From positions 96,627,038-96,691,037 of the forward strand of contig CM063509.1 of assembly GCA_032207245.1 (NCBI GenBank): a stretch of DNA of 64,000 nucleotides, read 5' to 3'. A program made the position numbers and the translations under genes. Each line of letters opens with the position of its first letter. Position 1 is the first letter of the stretch. The notes beneath the pieces were generated by a model, which was given only the letters and a program-made list of their open reading frames with translations, searched no databases and was not told where the DNA came from. Positions 25,701 through 41,002 of the stretch are shown in pieces. Source of the stretch: Pardosa pseudoannulata. Its lineage: Eukaryota; Arthropoda; Arachnida; Araneae; Lycosidae.

Positions 25701-28700
25701 TTCTGTGAAAATAATAAAATAAACATAAGATTTAAAAAAATAATAAACTAAATAATAATACAAGATTGCTAAAATCTTTTGCAGGTTACTGAACAATAGA
25801 GAGACAAGGAATTATTAATCCCACAATTAGCATAGATATTCATAACTCTTCAGCATTAGCTTTAAGCAATAAGTCCTTGTCTAATTAATCTTGGTTGGAT
25901 GTTGGTTGGCTTTGGTTGTGAGTTGGTTAGGAATTATTGGTTAGTTGGTTGGACGGATCTTAATTCACATTATCTACTTTATTTGAAAGAAAAAAAAATC
26001 CAGAATAATCTGGAAGAAAAAAAGTTATAAAACTATAAAATCCAGTACAAACTAGAACCAAAAATACTTGGCACTGCTTTTGGCAAAGTCACTGGTAAGC
26101 TGCTTGGAAAAACAAAGCATAAATTACTTGGGTCATTCTGCCAGTCACAGTCCTAGCCAAGCCTCAATGCCGAGCAACCTTTAGCTTCAACACATCTATC
26201 CCAAAATTTAATCATAATTTCTTGTCTCTACATTTTCTCTGAACTTGCCAGGGGGCCATACAGCATTTATAATAAATGGCAAGATGGCTTATAACATCCT
26301 TTCTTTTCAACCTCCAGAAAGAGATCATTGGGTAATCAACTAATTTTTTATCAATTTATTTCCTCAATGTTTTACTGTGCAGACTTGGCCAACTGTAATT
26401 TCAGTTTCAGTTCAGGTCTGCCTGTCTTAGTCATCTTACCCCATCCCCATGTGTAGCTTAAGCTTGTCTAAATTCCTCATGGGACCTACAAGAAGGCTCC
26501 CATTCAATTATTAGGATTTTCCAACCCACAGAATCAGATGGTAAACAGCCCATTAGGACAGACACTGATCAAAGTAGGGTAAGGATATGATAAGGTTAAG
26601 ACTGAAATGATTAGTGACTCAGCAATGTAGTCTGCATAAGCCAAAAGCCAAGATCTCTGTGTCTAACCTCTGAAGCCTTGCCAAATAACCTAAAAATTGT
26701 GTAGGGCCACAGCTCATTTTTTTATGCTGCCTACAGTAACCCTCCTATTTAATTAATTTTGTTATTATTTAGGTTTTTTTTTCTCCTCAAACAATTGCAA
26801 GGTTTTGGTGGGTAATTTTTGAATAATCATGGTCACTGAGATTCCACAGGGTGGGTCAACATCCCTTTCCAATGACTCTTGAGCAATGGTTCTAAGGCCC
26901 AAGATTGCATCTGTTTGACTCAAAAAAATTACCATTCTACTTCTTGGCTTGCTGGATACTACCTGGAAGATGTAACTAAAACAAATTCTTGCACCGCTAT
27001 AACTGCAGCCCTACTTTTGGTCTGTGAGGTCAAGCTACCCTCATTAATTCTAGGATCATAGTTACAAAATCTGTTAGAGCATCCAGTCGTATTCTTAATT
27101 CTCTTCTCCTAATTACAACTTTGCTGTGTGTCGAATACTTTGGCAGAGGGCTGAGTGGGGTGATTCAGTAATTCTCATCTGCCAGCTACTGCTGGGATAT
27201 GTCTTAAGGGCCTCAGGCAAATGGGCCCAGTTTGATGCATGAGTTTAAGCTGCAAAAAATTTTCTTGTAATTTTAAAAAGCAATACAAACTCAACAACTT
27301 AAAATGAAAGTAAAAAGGCCATATACCTAATCTATTGATGTCAAATAATTCAAGTAAAATTTACAAATGACACTTTTTACAAAAATTCTTTTAGCTATAA
27401 TAATTTAAATTTATTAAAACTTATACATTTTCCTAATATTGAATGAATCTACAATAAAAAATTGAGTCTTCTCATTCAGAAGAAATTTACCCCCCCAAAA
27501 AGGAAAAAGAACTTTTTGTTTTTCAGTTTTACAATGGACAGCTAGTTAACCAAGTTTTCTACTTTTGAAAATAGCCTCCACAATGCATTTACTTCAGATG
27601 ATTTCAGTGGTGTATTGAAAGCATGCTTCTAGTAGGGTATTGAAAATAATAAGTTAAATTTCTCCTGAATCAGAAAATAAGAATCTATACTTGTAGAATC
27701 TTTTAAAAACTTATAAAATTCACAAGTTTTTGATAAATTTGAACAATTACAAGCTAATGAGTTTTCCCAGAAATTAACAGTTTTTGCAGATAATGTTAGT
27801 TATAGATTTTGGTAACATTTCAATTTTACACTTCTCCAATATTTAAAAGCTTATAACTCACAATTAAATCCAAATACTCTTATAAAACCATGTCACCTTG
27901 ATAAAAATTTTCAGTTCTTTCCACATATGTTGAGTTAAATATATGTAATAATTTTTTTCTGTCCCTGTTGTGGAAATCTTACAAAGCAGTCAAGAAAATT
28001 TAGGCTCATTTTTTTTTCTAACTATAAATTGTGTAAATTTTTGGAAATACAACAGGGTTACTTTGAAGTTTGTTCTAAATTAGCTCATCTATCACTCTCT
28101 TTTGTTTGGCAGATAATGTAAAACTTACCATGTATATAGCTCCTACAATTGGGAAAACATATTTATATTACTTCAGATACCCTCTCAATTAATCAGCATT
28201 GGATAATCTAGGTTACAAATTATCCAAGACATAGAATAAATAAATAAATAAATAAAATAACAACAAAATATAAAAAATAAACTAAATGTATATATATGTT
28301 GAGAAATTTAACTACTTGGTGACCCTATTTAGAGTTTCAAAACTGGCACCTTTTTAGTGGTAGATGAGTAGTCCAAATCCTTTATCACTTTATATCAACT
28401 TAATACTACCAGTGAAATAATAGAACCCAATAATTTTTTTGTTTCCATTTGAAGATGGGAGTTTTCATTAAAAGTAATTAGTTTCTATTGGAAAAATAAT
28501 ACCTGATTTTCAGATTTCCCTCCTGATAAAGAACACATTTAGACACTACTTGTAAAATAAGAATGGGCAGATTTTTGATTAAGAAAAAATGCACTGAAAA
28601 AAAAATAGGAAAAAAAATTCTCAAATTAATGTAATATTAACCTCTCTTCAAACACTATTTAAAATAAAATTATGTTACTTAATTTTTCCTACAATTTCTC

Positions 28701-30213
28701 ATAGAAGCACCACATTGTTTATGTGTTTAAAACTTATATTTTCAGTGTGTAACATTTCTAATGATATGGTGTCTAGGTGCAATTTAAAAAAAAAATGTCT
28801 TATGAGATCTAGGAATAATTACATTTTTCAGTTATTCAAAACAGTCTTCATACCAACTTGAATTGCTGGTATACTGCCAGTGACAGATTTTTTAATGTAA
28901 TTATTCATTTTTTTAAACATTTAGTTGTTTGGAGTACCATAGTCTACTTTTTGCCAAACAAGGTCTAATATGATTAAGACTTAGATCAAACTTAAAGATA
29001 ATTCTGGATGTTATGATCAACCCAGAAATGGGATTCAAAACCAAAGACTTCAATAGAAAAAGGCAGTGCTCTACAATTTGGCCATTGTTTGCTTAAGTAG
29101 TTATTTGATATTTTTAAATAAGAAGGGAGCAGAAAAGTTTTGAAAATGGCAACTAAATGTCATAGAATTTTTGATAGTTTTGAGCTTGGTGTAACTTTAT
29201 ATTCTGAGCAAATTGGAAATAGAGCAGCAGAAATTAATTAGATCAAAATTTTGTGACTGTGATATTCACAACTATGCCACATGGACTATAACTCAGTGCA
29301 GCATTTCTGTGCAATTTTAGTATTTTTTCAGCTTTTTTCTTGAGTATGGTATTTATGCTGATGTGGCCTTCCTTTCAAAAATTTTGATATCTGTTTATAA
29401 AATGTATGCATATATCCAATACTGTTCTATCAGCAATCAGAATACATTAATAGATATGAAATCATAATCCAATATATTGTTAAATCAATAAAGTATCACA
29501 TTCTTAATCAAATAGAGGGTGGTGCTAAATCAAAATTTAACCATATATATGTAACCATGTACATTATACTTTCAACTCTTGCTATTAAAGCATACATATA
29601 CAAGGAAGTAGAGAAATATAAACAGTTTATTACAAAAGAATGTTTCTTATCAGATAATAATAAAGTTTTATTACTTTGAATGCCCTGTAGTAGTACATCT
29701 ATGGCTTTTTTGTACATTTCAAAAGCTTCTGGATAATCTTCACTGACTTCTGCTTCTTGGGCTTTTATCACATACTTAGATGCATGTAAAATAAATGAAG
29801 GTTGGCACTTGTTTTCATTTTTTAAAGCTGTTGGAGTTGTAGCAAAATCATCACAATTATAAAAACTGTCCTCTATATCTTGTGTGTCTGGATTCTTGTT
29901 TGCCAAAGGATCAAAATCACTTAAATCAGGTTTCTTCTCTGAAGAAGGTGCCAGGTCAAAATTAAAGTGGGTGTCACTATGCAAATCTAGGGGAGAAATG
30001 ACCTTCAAATAAGTAAAAAATTATAATCGTATTTCAAGTTTTGCACTTAGAACATTAGGTTATTTTTAAATAAAAAAATAGTTATTTTTGAAAAATTTTC
30101 TATAAAATTCTAAAGCAATCTCATTGCTAGCTATATAAAATTGAGTACTAACTATAAATTTATATACCTCTGGAAGTGTACCTCCTAAATCTCTATAATT
30201 TTAACAATAAAAT

Positions 30214-30259
<46 letters not shown>

Positions 30260-32518
30260 TATAAATTTAGCATAAAATCAAATATATTGTGATATACTTG
30301 TTTTTATAATAAACTATTAAAAATGGTATATAACTAATAGCTATCTTCCTCAAAATATATTTAACTATTTCCCACTATAAATAAGTATGAAAGTGCCTGG
30401 AAATAATAATTAGTAGAGATTAACTAGGCATAAATAATTATCATTACCATGTACCTTTGTGTACTGCATGAAAGAAATCACTACATATGAATATGTACAT
30501 ATACATGAGTATGTAAACGTGCCTAATATGTCACTTTAAACAAGAATTTGGAAATAAAATATAGGTAAGTTGCATGTTTCCAAATATATATAAGCCAAAA
30601 GCGCATTTTTCTTTAAAAATTTACCTAAAATTCAAAACTAGTGTATAGTTGCAAATAAAAAAAGATTTTTTAACAGTTCAAAAATTTCATTAAGTAGCCA
30701 AAAAATGTTACCAAGCAGGTAAAACAGGTGAAATATTTTCCAATCAAATTGCTATATAGTAAAATGTTAGATAATATTTTAAATAAAATTTTACATATAG
30801 CATGCAACTGATGATAGCTTCAACTCTGGTAAACTTATCTGAAGGTAGCACTTTTCCATAAATTTAAGAAATGTAAACAAACAAAAATTAATAATAATAA
30901 AAAGGTAAATCATTGATTACACTAAACTTACAAAAAAGTATATTTTTTGTAAAATTAGCTGATCTGGTACAGATGTAACTTAGGTCGTATTGTTGCATTT
31001 TTGAAGTTTTGGCAAGATTATTACACAGGTAAGAATCATTATAACTTTATTTTTTAATTTTTGATTTCTTTCTCAACAACAGTTCAAAATTTTTGTCAAT
31101 TTATTTTTGTACTATTATATATTCCCTTTTTTTTATTTTATAAAAAAAATTCTTGTAATTTTAATTAATTTTGGAAATTTTTTGTCACCAAAATCAAGAA
31201 ACATTGCCATGATGGGACGATACTACATTGATTCAGCAGAGCAATATAAAAGGAATTTCCATAATCTCTTCATAAACATTTTAGCTTTAGAAAAATTTAC
31301 AAAAATTTTCATTTTATACATGAAAATAAATACTACTTCTTACATTTTTATTATCCTTCTACACAGAAAAAACACATGAATATTGTTATTTTCATAAGCT
31401 ATTGATTATTATTGATTTATTTCTTTAACTATTTATGTATTTATGCTTTAACAATAAACAACAGATACAGTGTTCTCTCACTCATGAGTCTCATGCTTAT
31501 AAGAGATTCTTTCAGTTATGTGTATCTTTCTTCTGGTCTCAGCAAAGTCTTATTGGAAAATGTTAAATTTCTCTCAGTTATATGACTTCCAGTAATATAC
31601 CTCACTTATAAGCCCCTTTTTGAGTTAAAAAATACAATTTCCTCTTACTTGAATGACAACAATTTCGTCAAATGAAGTATTTCTCAGGATTTTAAAAGTT
31701 CCGCCAGTTACGGATGATTTTTTTATTGCTGACAGTAAAGAGACCAATAAAGAGAGATATTAGCATGCTTGTTACAAATTTACCCATACAATGTTATGGA
31801 TTGACTATTTTATTAAGAAAATACTATACAGGTAACCAACACTACTCCCTAAGACAACATAAACTAGCAAGGTGAGTCCTTATAATTTAGAAGCAGATGA
31901 CCCCCCAGGCCTAGCTTGCAACATTTAGAGGTTATCATTTGAGAACTTGAAGGTCATTGCGACGATGAACCTATTTTATATCCCCAGTCACCATTAATGA
32001 ACACAATAGATTTTTTGCCAGATCAAGCTCTAAACCTGAAAATCTCTTGTCACAAGATCACTGCATTTGACGACTGAGCTACCACAGCTTGCTTGTTAAG
32101 AAGTAAAATGGAAAGAGGACAATTTCAATTTAATATTTTGGAGCCCAATTCTATGTTCTTGTTAATGGCACTTGGATGAGCCAAGCAAATGGGTAGAGTC
32201 TGCTCTAATTAAAACAAAAGGATGCACATTTCATTTTTGAAGACCACTGCTAGGTTGAAATAACGGCTTTGCTCTAGAGGGTCCTCATAATTTAAAAAAA
32301 GGGATCAAGTAGAAGACTCCCATGCTAGGTCTGCCACCCCCAGAAGTACCATTTGGGGACGTGGAGGACATTGCAACTACAAACCTATTTTACATGCTCC
32401 AGCTACCATTAATGAACATGGCAGATCTTTGAACAGCTTAAGCCTTGATCTTACAACTCTCCAATTACAAGATTCTTGCCTTTGCTGACTGTGCTGTTCT
32501 TAGTTTCATGTTTATTCA

Positions 32519-32558
<40 letters not shown>

Positions 32559-35500
32559 AATATATATAACTAAATATGTTTGCATAAAAAGTACATTTTT
32601 AATGATAATATATAATTTTCAAAGATTCAAATTCATATCTTAAAATTCCATAATTGTCGAAATATGATACTGATATCGTACATATTTGTAATGTACATTT
32701 AATGAGATTCAAGAAACTTGGTTAAATTAGATCATCTTTTAATTACACAACTTTCTCACTTATGACTTTTTTCTTTGGTGTCTTGAGAGTTGTATAAGTT
32801 AGAGGTTACAGCAATTAGTCTGAGAAAATCCCCTATATAATAATAGCCTAAGTTGTCTGTCCACGAATTTTTGAAGCGGTTGTACCTGGAATGGATACAG
32901 GCATCCATATTGGATTTTTCATGAGTTAGGGTTAGCAAAATTGAAAACGAGTTCAAAATCCACCCATTCCCCCTTTCCCAGATTTTAATGCTATTATTTC
33001 AAGCCTTATCCTTCCTCTTATTCTATACGAAATTCATTCTTGATAGGATGGCAAAGGCGGAGAGTAATATTTAAATTTCTGGACTGTTTCTACTTAAACC
33101 TTCATATACTCTAATTAGTTGGCTTATAACGTGCAGGCGTTGTATGTTTGGTAGAATGTCCGCTCATTTGATCATCGTTCTTCTCGGGTTGACGGTTCTA
33201 TCCCTAATGCAGCTAATTTTTTTTTAATGTCTAATAAATTTAATATTTTCTGCTTTTTCTTTTAAATTCTTATTCTGAAAGTTGTTTTATTATTTTAAAA
33301 ATAAATTTTTACTATTTTTCAACTTTTTATAATTTTTATTTTATTAAATTCACATATTGCTTTACGGATGTCCCTGGCCACATAAACATTTCATGTTGTG
33401 CATCCTTAAACTTTCTTCTCGTAATGTAATAATAGCCTAAGTTATCTGCCCGTCTGTCTTCGAAGTTTTGAAGCTTTTAGATCTGGAATGGATAGAGCAT
33501 TCATATTGGATTTTTGATGAGTTAGGGTTTGCAAAACTCAAAGCGAGTCAAGTTTATCTTTTCTTAAACTACAGATCCGATTCTGTAGTAAATTGGTATG
33601 AATAAGCTTTGTATCACAGCGAAAAATACTGTCCTCTCTAAAACGTTTGAAATCCACCCCGTCCCCTTTTCGAGCGTTTAATGCCATTATATCAAGCCCC
33701 ATTTTACGAGCAGACGATGAAATTTATCAATTTATCACATAATAAATAGATGACTTCATTCCTTTAACCATCTCATTTAATTATTTCTTATTTTAAATTA
33801 TTTAAATACTTTATGCATTATTTTCATACGTTTTATCACTAAACTTAGATATTACATAAATAATTTTCTTTTTTATTAGACTTCAATAATAGATTAAGTA
33901 CATATGTGATAATTTTAATCGATTATTTTTGTTGATAGGTAATTCTCAGCCAAAAAAAAAAAAAAAAAACCATTTTTTTTTTACCTGCCTCATAGAGTTC
34001 TTTACAATTCTGGAAAATTAAAAATTTTACTGATCCCGTCATATGATGGGCTATATGCTAGTATAGTAATAAAAGAAAAGAAATCCTATAAATCAGAATC
34101 ACTATAAGATATTGTTAAAATTTGTTATTAAATACATATAAACAAACCTGTTTTTCCAGAAAATGGATACTCGTTCGATGGTGTTGCTATTTCTCCATAT
34201 TCCAGATCATCAAATGGAGTTGGAAATTCTAATATTCCTTCAACTTCTTTTTCAGCGATATGACTGCTGCATGACTGTAAAGCTGATAGCAACCAGTTAT
34301 CAGAAATACTATTTTCATTCAACTTAGGGTTATTTAAACTTGAATTTATATTATTTGCAGTTAGAAGGGGATCAAATTCGGCCAAATCAATAGATGATCT
34401 AATAGCACTATCATCATCGGTGAATGTTGTTCGATCATCCTCATCATCTTCGGTACAATGGGAACTTAAACTAATGCTATCAGCCACTTGATGGTGTTGC
34501 CATGTGCCACCTAAGGAGTTTCTAGAGCTTGTTAACCCATTTTCTGGACTTGAAAAATTCAATGAAATGCAAAATTAAAACACAAATATAATAATATTAT
34601 AACAAAACATAGTCATATTAATACATTTTTTTAAAGAAATAAAACAGCATATAAAATTATAGAGTAAAGATAATGAAACATCAAAAAATCATTAAACATT
34701 AAGCTTTCATATCAAAAACATTGTAATGAATAAAATAAACTTTTGAAATTCATTAGGATATATTTAGTATACATACAAAGTTATATGATTTGTACAAACT
34801 GCAGTTACAAAATACTCTCAACAGTAAAATAATACAAATTATTAAAATGATTACTTCTAATAAGAGTACAATTTCAATGATATCAAAGATTCATGGCCGT
34901 AGCTAGAAATTCATTTTGGAGGGGGACCAAGGGAGAAAGATATCTATGTTTCTAAATGACACTTCAATTGATGAAAGGGAAAGTACTGTAATACTGTCCC
35001 GGAAATACAGTGCTGTATTTCCGGCCAGCTGCCCAGCAAGACTTTTATGGTCTCAGTGGTTTTTTACTAAGAGAATAACAGTCCTTGTTAATGAACAGCT
35101 AGGCAGATACACATACACACACAAACGTGAGATATTGTCTATCTACAAAATGGTCTTTCAAAATTTCAGGGGGGGGGGACCAGACCCCCAAATCCCTTCC
35201 CCTGCCTACGGCCTTGCAAAGATTACAGATACATTTTCAGACAAGTTCATGTCCAATATATAAGTATATGATAAACTTTTAAAAATGAGAATAGAAAATT
35301 ACAACAAAACAAAATTGATTACAAATTTAACAGCATTATTGTACAGTATCTTAAAATGAATAAAATGTAAAATATTTTTTCAAAATACCTTTTGTCTAAC
35401 AGATTACTTTGTTTAGAATCTTGAATTTCAGAGATTTCAGTGATACATGAGGATTTCAAAGGTGAAAGGCTATCAACACAGTCAATGACATCAACAGAAT

Positions 35501-38500
35501 TTTCATTTGGCACTAAGTCAGCGTAATGGCCATCCTAAAAATAGTGTTATAATTATAGATAGAAGAATAAAATATGAATTTCAACAGCTGAAAAATCAAT
35601 ACATAAACAAACTTAAAAACCAATTATATTTTATCAGAAGTATAAAGATGAGGCTGACAGAGTGTCTAGGCCAGCCGCACCTATAAGTGGAGTACTCGTA
35701 AGAAAATACAAAATTGAAAAAAAAACTAATTCCTCCTGCTGAATTTTGTTTATTTTGAATATAAATAAAGGTGTAAATAGGAAATAAAAATGCTATTTAG
35801 GCCATTATGCCAATGGGACCACACTCAGTCGAAGATATGCCAAACATGGCATCTTGGTGTAAAAACTGGTGCAGAAGAAATTAAGCTCCACACTCCTTCT
35901 TCCTTACTCCTTCTCTGAGGCGGTCTGCAGATCTCTTGAAAAAATTCGTTGGAGAGCATTGCCTTGGCGAAAGAGGGCTACTTCACGGTTAGCAACCCCT
36001 CTGAACCAATGGGGTCGAAAGAGGGTCAGTCACTTCGTTTTCGCCTCTAGGTCGGTCTCGAGCTGGCGTTGTTGAACTGTAACTCTTTGTTACAAGAAGT
36101 ATACAACCAAGATAACTATAATTTTGCAAACTAATATTACCTGAATGCATCAAAGTTTATAAACCAAAATAATATTTAAAATGATGAAAAATGTTGAAGT
36201 TTTTTAATATAAAACAAGATTTACACAACAAGCTCTTACTGGCATTCTCTAAATTATTAACAAGGAAGTATAACATTAGCATTATTATTGGTTTATCTAG
36301 TAATATAAAGAAGCAGGGTACTTGCAACATATGAACTAGCATGAAAATTTTATATTGCTTGAAATATTAAATTTATATGCATTAGCTGTGACTATACTCA
36401 TTAACTAAATATTGCTATCCAATATCTCTTAATAATCATCTTCATTTTTTAACTACTATCAAACATAGTATTTTATAAAGAAATTTCCAGATTACACTAC
36501 TGTGCAAAATCTGAAACAATTATTGTATAATGTAATCCTTATATAATGTACAAGACAACATTTCAACAACTAAAATAGCTTGAAAATTTTATCTATGCCC
36601 CTCCCCCTTATTCAAGGTTTTTTTGTAGTTGATATTTACATTATATTCTAATTCTAGTTATCTGGAAAATTATCCAAAAATGAGCAAGAAATAAAGCATT
36701 GCTCTCTCTAAATCTGTATAACAAAATGATAAAAACTTTCAGCATTTGTTAAAATATGTAAAAAACTATATATTTGTTGGAATTTTTATTATAAATTTTT
36801 ATTTAATATCTATATCAACCACAGCTTGATACTTTGAGAATGTAGTATTTTTATAGGCCTGATTTATATGGAATTTACTGATTTCTGATTTTCTATATAA
36901 TGTAGTATGAATTCCTTTAATTTGTATTAATTCTGAATTTCTTATAACACAGATTCCATATAGTACAACAGTTCTTTTCATATAGAATAGTATAAATTAT
37001 TCTGATTTGTCTTATTTCAATGCTTCTCATAATGCAGTTTCTATAAAATATGTAAGGAATTTGCACCCACGACTTTGTGTGCTCTGGATGACATCGGCAG
37101 AATCGGCCCATTTTGACCCCTTCAACACGGCATTTCTTAGGAGAAGTAAGAAGCCGGCCGGCAAAAAGGGGGCCGATAAGGATTTTCGATGACATTGTTT
37201 GTTTTTGCAGGGCCTCGGAGAAGGAGGATGTGCCCTTTTTGGTAGGGCTCAAGTTTCCAGACAAACCTCCCCCCCTCCCCCCCCCCCGAAGAAGGGAGAG
37301 ATCTGCAGGAGGGCAGTTGGAGTTCAGCGGAGAGTCGAGATAGAGCCGGTGGCCGAGAAACATCTCAGGGTGCTGATGTGAGGAAAGATGACACTCGGTT
37401 CTAAAAACCTGGCTAAGACTGGCTCTGAGACTCACTATGATATCTTTTATTTTCTTTAATTTTGTTTTAAAATGTTGTAAATAAATGTGTGCTGTCCATC
37501 TAATTCTGATGTGCCTTAATTTTGGTTATGCATCCCAACGACAGTGCACGAACATACCTGCCCCAGTAAAGTAGGCGGGCAGGTCCCATACTAACGTAGC
37601 GCACCATAGAAAAAGAGTGTGAGTTACAAAATACATTTCTTGATTTTAATTAATGCTGTTTCATATAATGTGGCCAAATCAATTACGTTGAAGGAGAGTT
37701 GACTATATCTTCTTAATTATTTTATACCAGAAATCAGAATATGTATCTATGGTGAAATACTAAAATAAATAGTTTAATTAAAATTTTTTTTCTTTAGCAA
37801 AAAATCAAGAAAGGTTTCACAGAAAGAGTCCCAGTTTAATGGGTGTGTCAGAATCTGGCAATAAAGATTACATTTTGATAGCTGTAACTTAAAACTGTAT
37901 TACTAATTTTGTTCACTCAGGGATGTTGCGCTCCTTCAAGCGTTTTGGAGCAATTTTCGGAGCAGCCAAAAAGTTGATTTGGAGCAGGTTTTAGTTTTTT
38001 GTAGCAGTTAAACTAACGATTTAAAGGATAAACTGTAGTTTTTGAGGAGTCTACCTAATAATTTAGAATGATTGTTTAGTAGCGTTTGGAGCAGCCAAAT
38101 ATTTAATAATTGTTGATATGGTTTATTGGTTTGGCACATTCAATATATATTGTATAGCGAAAGAAGGGAGATAGTTAAAATTACAATAATAAAAATTTAT
38201 TGCTTGCTAAGGGATACTTTTAATACTTTTTGGATTATCTATTGGGTTAATATTTTTAAGGATATTCCTTTGGTGTTTAAGCATTTGCTTTTTAGCTGCA
38301 TTTACACACATTTTTTTTCACAGATTCTTTTTACAAACCCCTTTTTTTCGTTGTTTTAGTTCCTTTATTCTTTCTCTATCCTTTTTATATATTTTTCTTC
38401 TTTATAATGCTTGCAAGAGGACCTTAAGTATTAAACTAATTTTTTTCTACATGCTCAAGCAAAACTTTTTTTGAGATATTTTACTGGAGTATCACCTTCA

Positions 38501-40952
38501 GCAAGAAGGTGATACATAAGAGTTCTACCACCTAATGTTCTTCTATGAATAGGTTATTCAGGATGGTCACAAGACATGCATTCCAATATTACCTGACTTA
38601 TAAATTATTTTAGTAAAATGGCACAGTTTCTGCACAATTTCTGTTAAAATACCATTTTTGGAGCAGCTGGGAGCAGATATTGAAAATTGGTGCAGTTTGG
38701 TGCAATTGGCGCAGCCGCAACATCCCTGGTTCACTTCATACTAGCTCCTGTTTAATTTTTAATGACTTTTAGCAAAAATATCAAGCAAAATGATATCTAG
38801 TATTATATAACTAATCTAACAAAATATACTCCAACAGAACTTAATAGGATTTTCTAGTCTATTTTACTTGTATTTTTAGGGCCTGTTGGTGCTGCTTAAC
38901 ACACTTTTGGGGTACATATGGATTGTATTATTATTTTGCATGAAAATTTTATACTGCTTGAAATATTTTTTCAACTTTCATGATTTTTTGTTACAAAGTA
39001 AGAATAGCTGCAGCATGTGTTTGAACAAAAATTTATGAGGTAGTAAGTAAAATTAGGTGTTCTTTTATAATGTTATTACTAATATTTTATGTATTTATAT
39101 ACTCCTTTTATTGGTCAATTTTTATTGGTGTAACAATTGTATTAAATATGAATATTTTTGGCAATACTTTAAAAATCACAAAATAGTTGTAAACTGATCT
39201 ATTAAATGAGGATTCTATCAATTTTCAAGAAAAGACAAATTATTAATATAAGCTATTTTAATGGTGTAAAAACTTTATTCTTCTTTTGTGTACATCTTAA
39301 TATTTATAAAAGTTTGATAACATCAATTATGAAAGCTAAAAGTTGAGAAAAGATTAAAAACATTTTACTTTTAGGTTTTACAATAAAATATAACTAAGGA
39401 ATACAATATCAGTTTCCGAAAATATGATAACTATAAAGAAAAAACTGTGTTGAAATATTTACCTCAAAGAATTTTACAAAAACTTGACTTGTAAATAGTG
39501 GAGGAGAGCTATTGGCAAACTCTAATAATTTCAAAGCACTCAGTCGTCTCTCTTCAATTACAGAATCATCAAATCGACCTATAACATTTCACATCAAAAT
39601 ATAGAATTATTTCTTTATCCAAGAAGAAAAATTCTTTAACCCTTCAAGATCCAAATTAATTTTTATCATTTCCAGTAATCAAGTGCAAATTAATGTTTTA
39701 ATTATATCAATTTATTGCTGATCTAGCTAAACTTGTCAAATCACAACATTAAACTTGTTGCACAAGATAGATGATGTTAATTCAGACTTGACACTGGAAT
39801 GCTAAGGATTAACACACATGGATATATATATACACACACATAAATTAATTATTGATAGTAAATAAAACTAGCATGATCTTTCCAAAATTAAATTATAAAA
39901 TCCTTCTTCCATATGAAATAAAACAGCATAGAAATTATTCCAATTTTGTTTACTTTATATTTAATAAACAAATTCAACTGAAATAGGTAAAACTGGTGAT
40001 TTGAACATTTTAAGATAAATAATTCTAACTATAGGATATTTGAACAGGAACTGTGCAATAATTTTTTCATTAAAACTTTATATTTTATTGTTGCATAAAA
40101 CAACCAAAAAAAGGCTTTAAATCATAAAAAAAATATAAAAAAGAACAAAAATTAAAATTAAAATTAAAATTAAATACTTTTTTAGGATATATATATATAT
40201 ATATATATTAGTGGCATGCGGTCCATATGTGCAGGGTGTGCACTGCGCACCCTGGCAATTATGAGGGACAATAATGTTCTGCACCTATGTCTACCTATCT
40301 TTATATGGTATATAATAAATACTATTTATAATATATTCAAATATTATGTTGATTTGCTTGCTTGTATCCTCGCGGTGTGGGCGGTACTAGGTGCTGCACC
40401 ATGTAGCGAGTTCAAAAGCAAACAAACATAGGAAGTTTTGATGTATACGCACTGTGCACTAAATTGAAAATCATGCTTTATATGTATAGGCTACTGGAGA
40501 AGCACAGCATACTATGGCACTGACGCAAGTGCAGCTATTTTTCCTGCACTTGGCATTCAGAAACATCCAAAGGTACACGGTTTATTAAACGTTGTATTAG
40601 AGCGGGGACTTGCATGCTGAAGCTTTTTTGGTTTTTTAACTGATTAACTGGCCATACAACTTTGCAGACGGTTCAATTTAAATTTATATATTGTAAGATT
40701 TAGCTTTCATGGAAACATAAAAGAAGTATTTCATCAATATAAAGTGAAATGTTTTAGTGTGGTAAATTAATTTCAGTGATGTACTCTATTAATTGAAATA
40801 ATTAGCTGAAAAACAATGTTGTTTTGTTTTAAAGAAACGAATTTTAATAAATAACCCGTTTCAGAATGGAGAACTCAGATGTCTCAATAATTAAAGATTT
40901 ACTGGAAAATCTATGTTCTCTACACACCCAACATGAAAACCACCGCACGCCA

Positions 40953-41002
<50 letters not shown>

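Noticed and set aside
29987..30005. Exon 7 acceptor at TTTGAAG (about 30004) instead of CTAG
   Set aside because: It would break phase with exon 6; the CCCCTAG acceptor keeps frame and has a better pyrimidine tract.
36917..37435. 172-residue minus-strand open frame
   Set aside because: It lies almost wholly within the solo LTR, has no recognisable domain, and overlaps other frames in the same GC-richer text.
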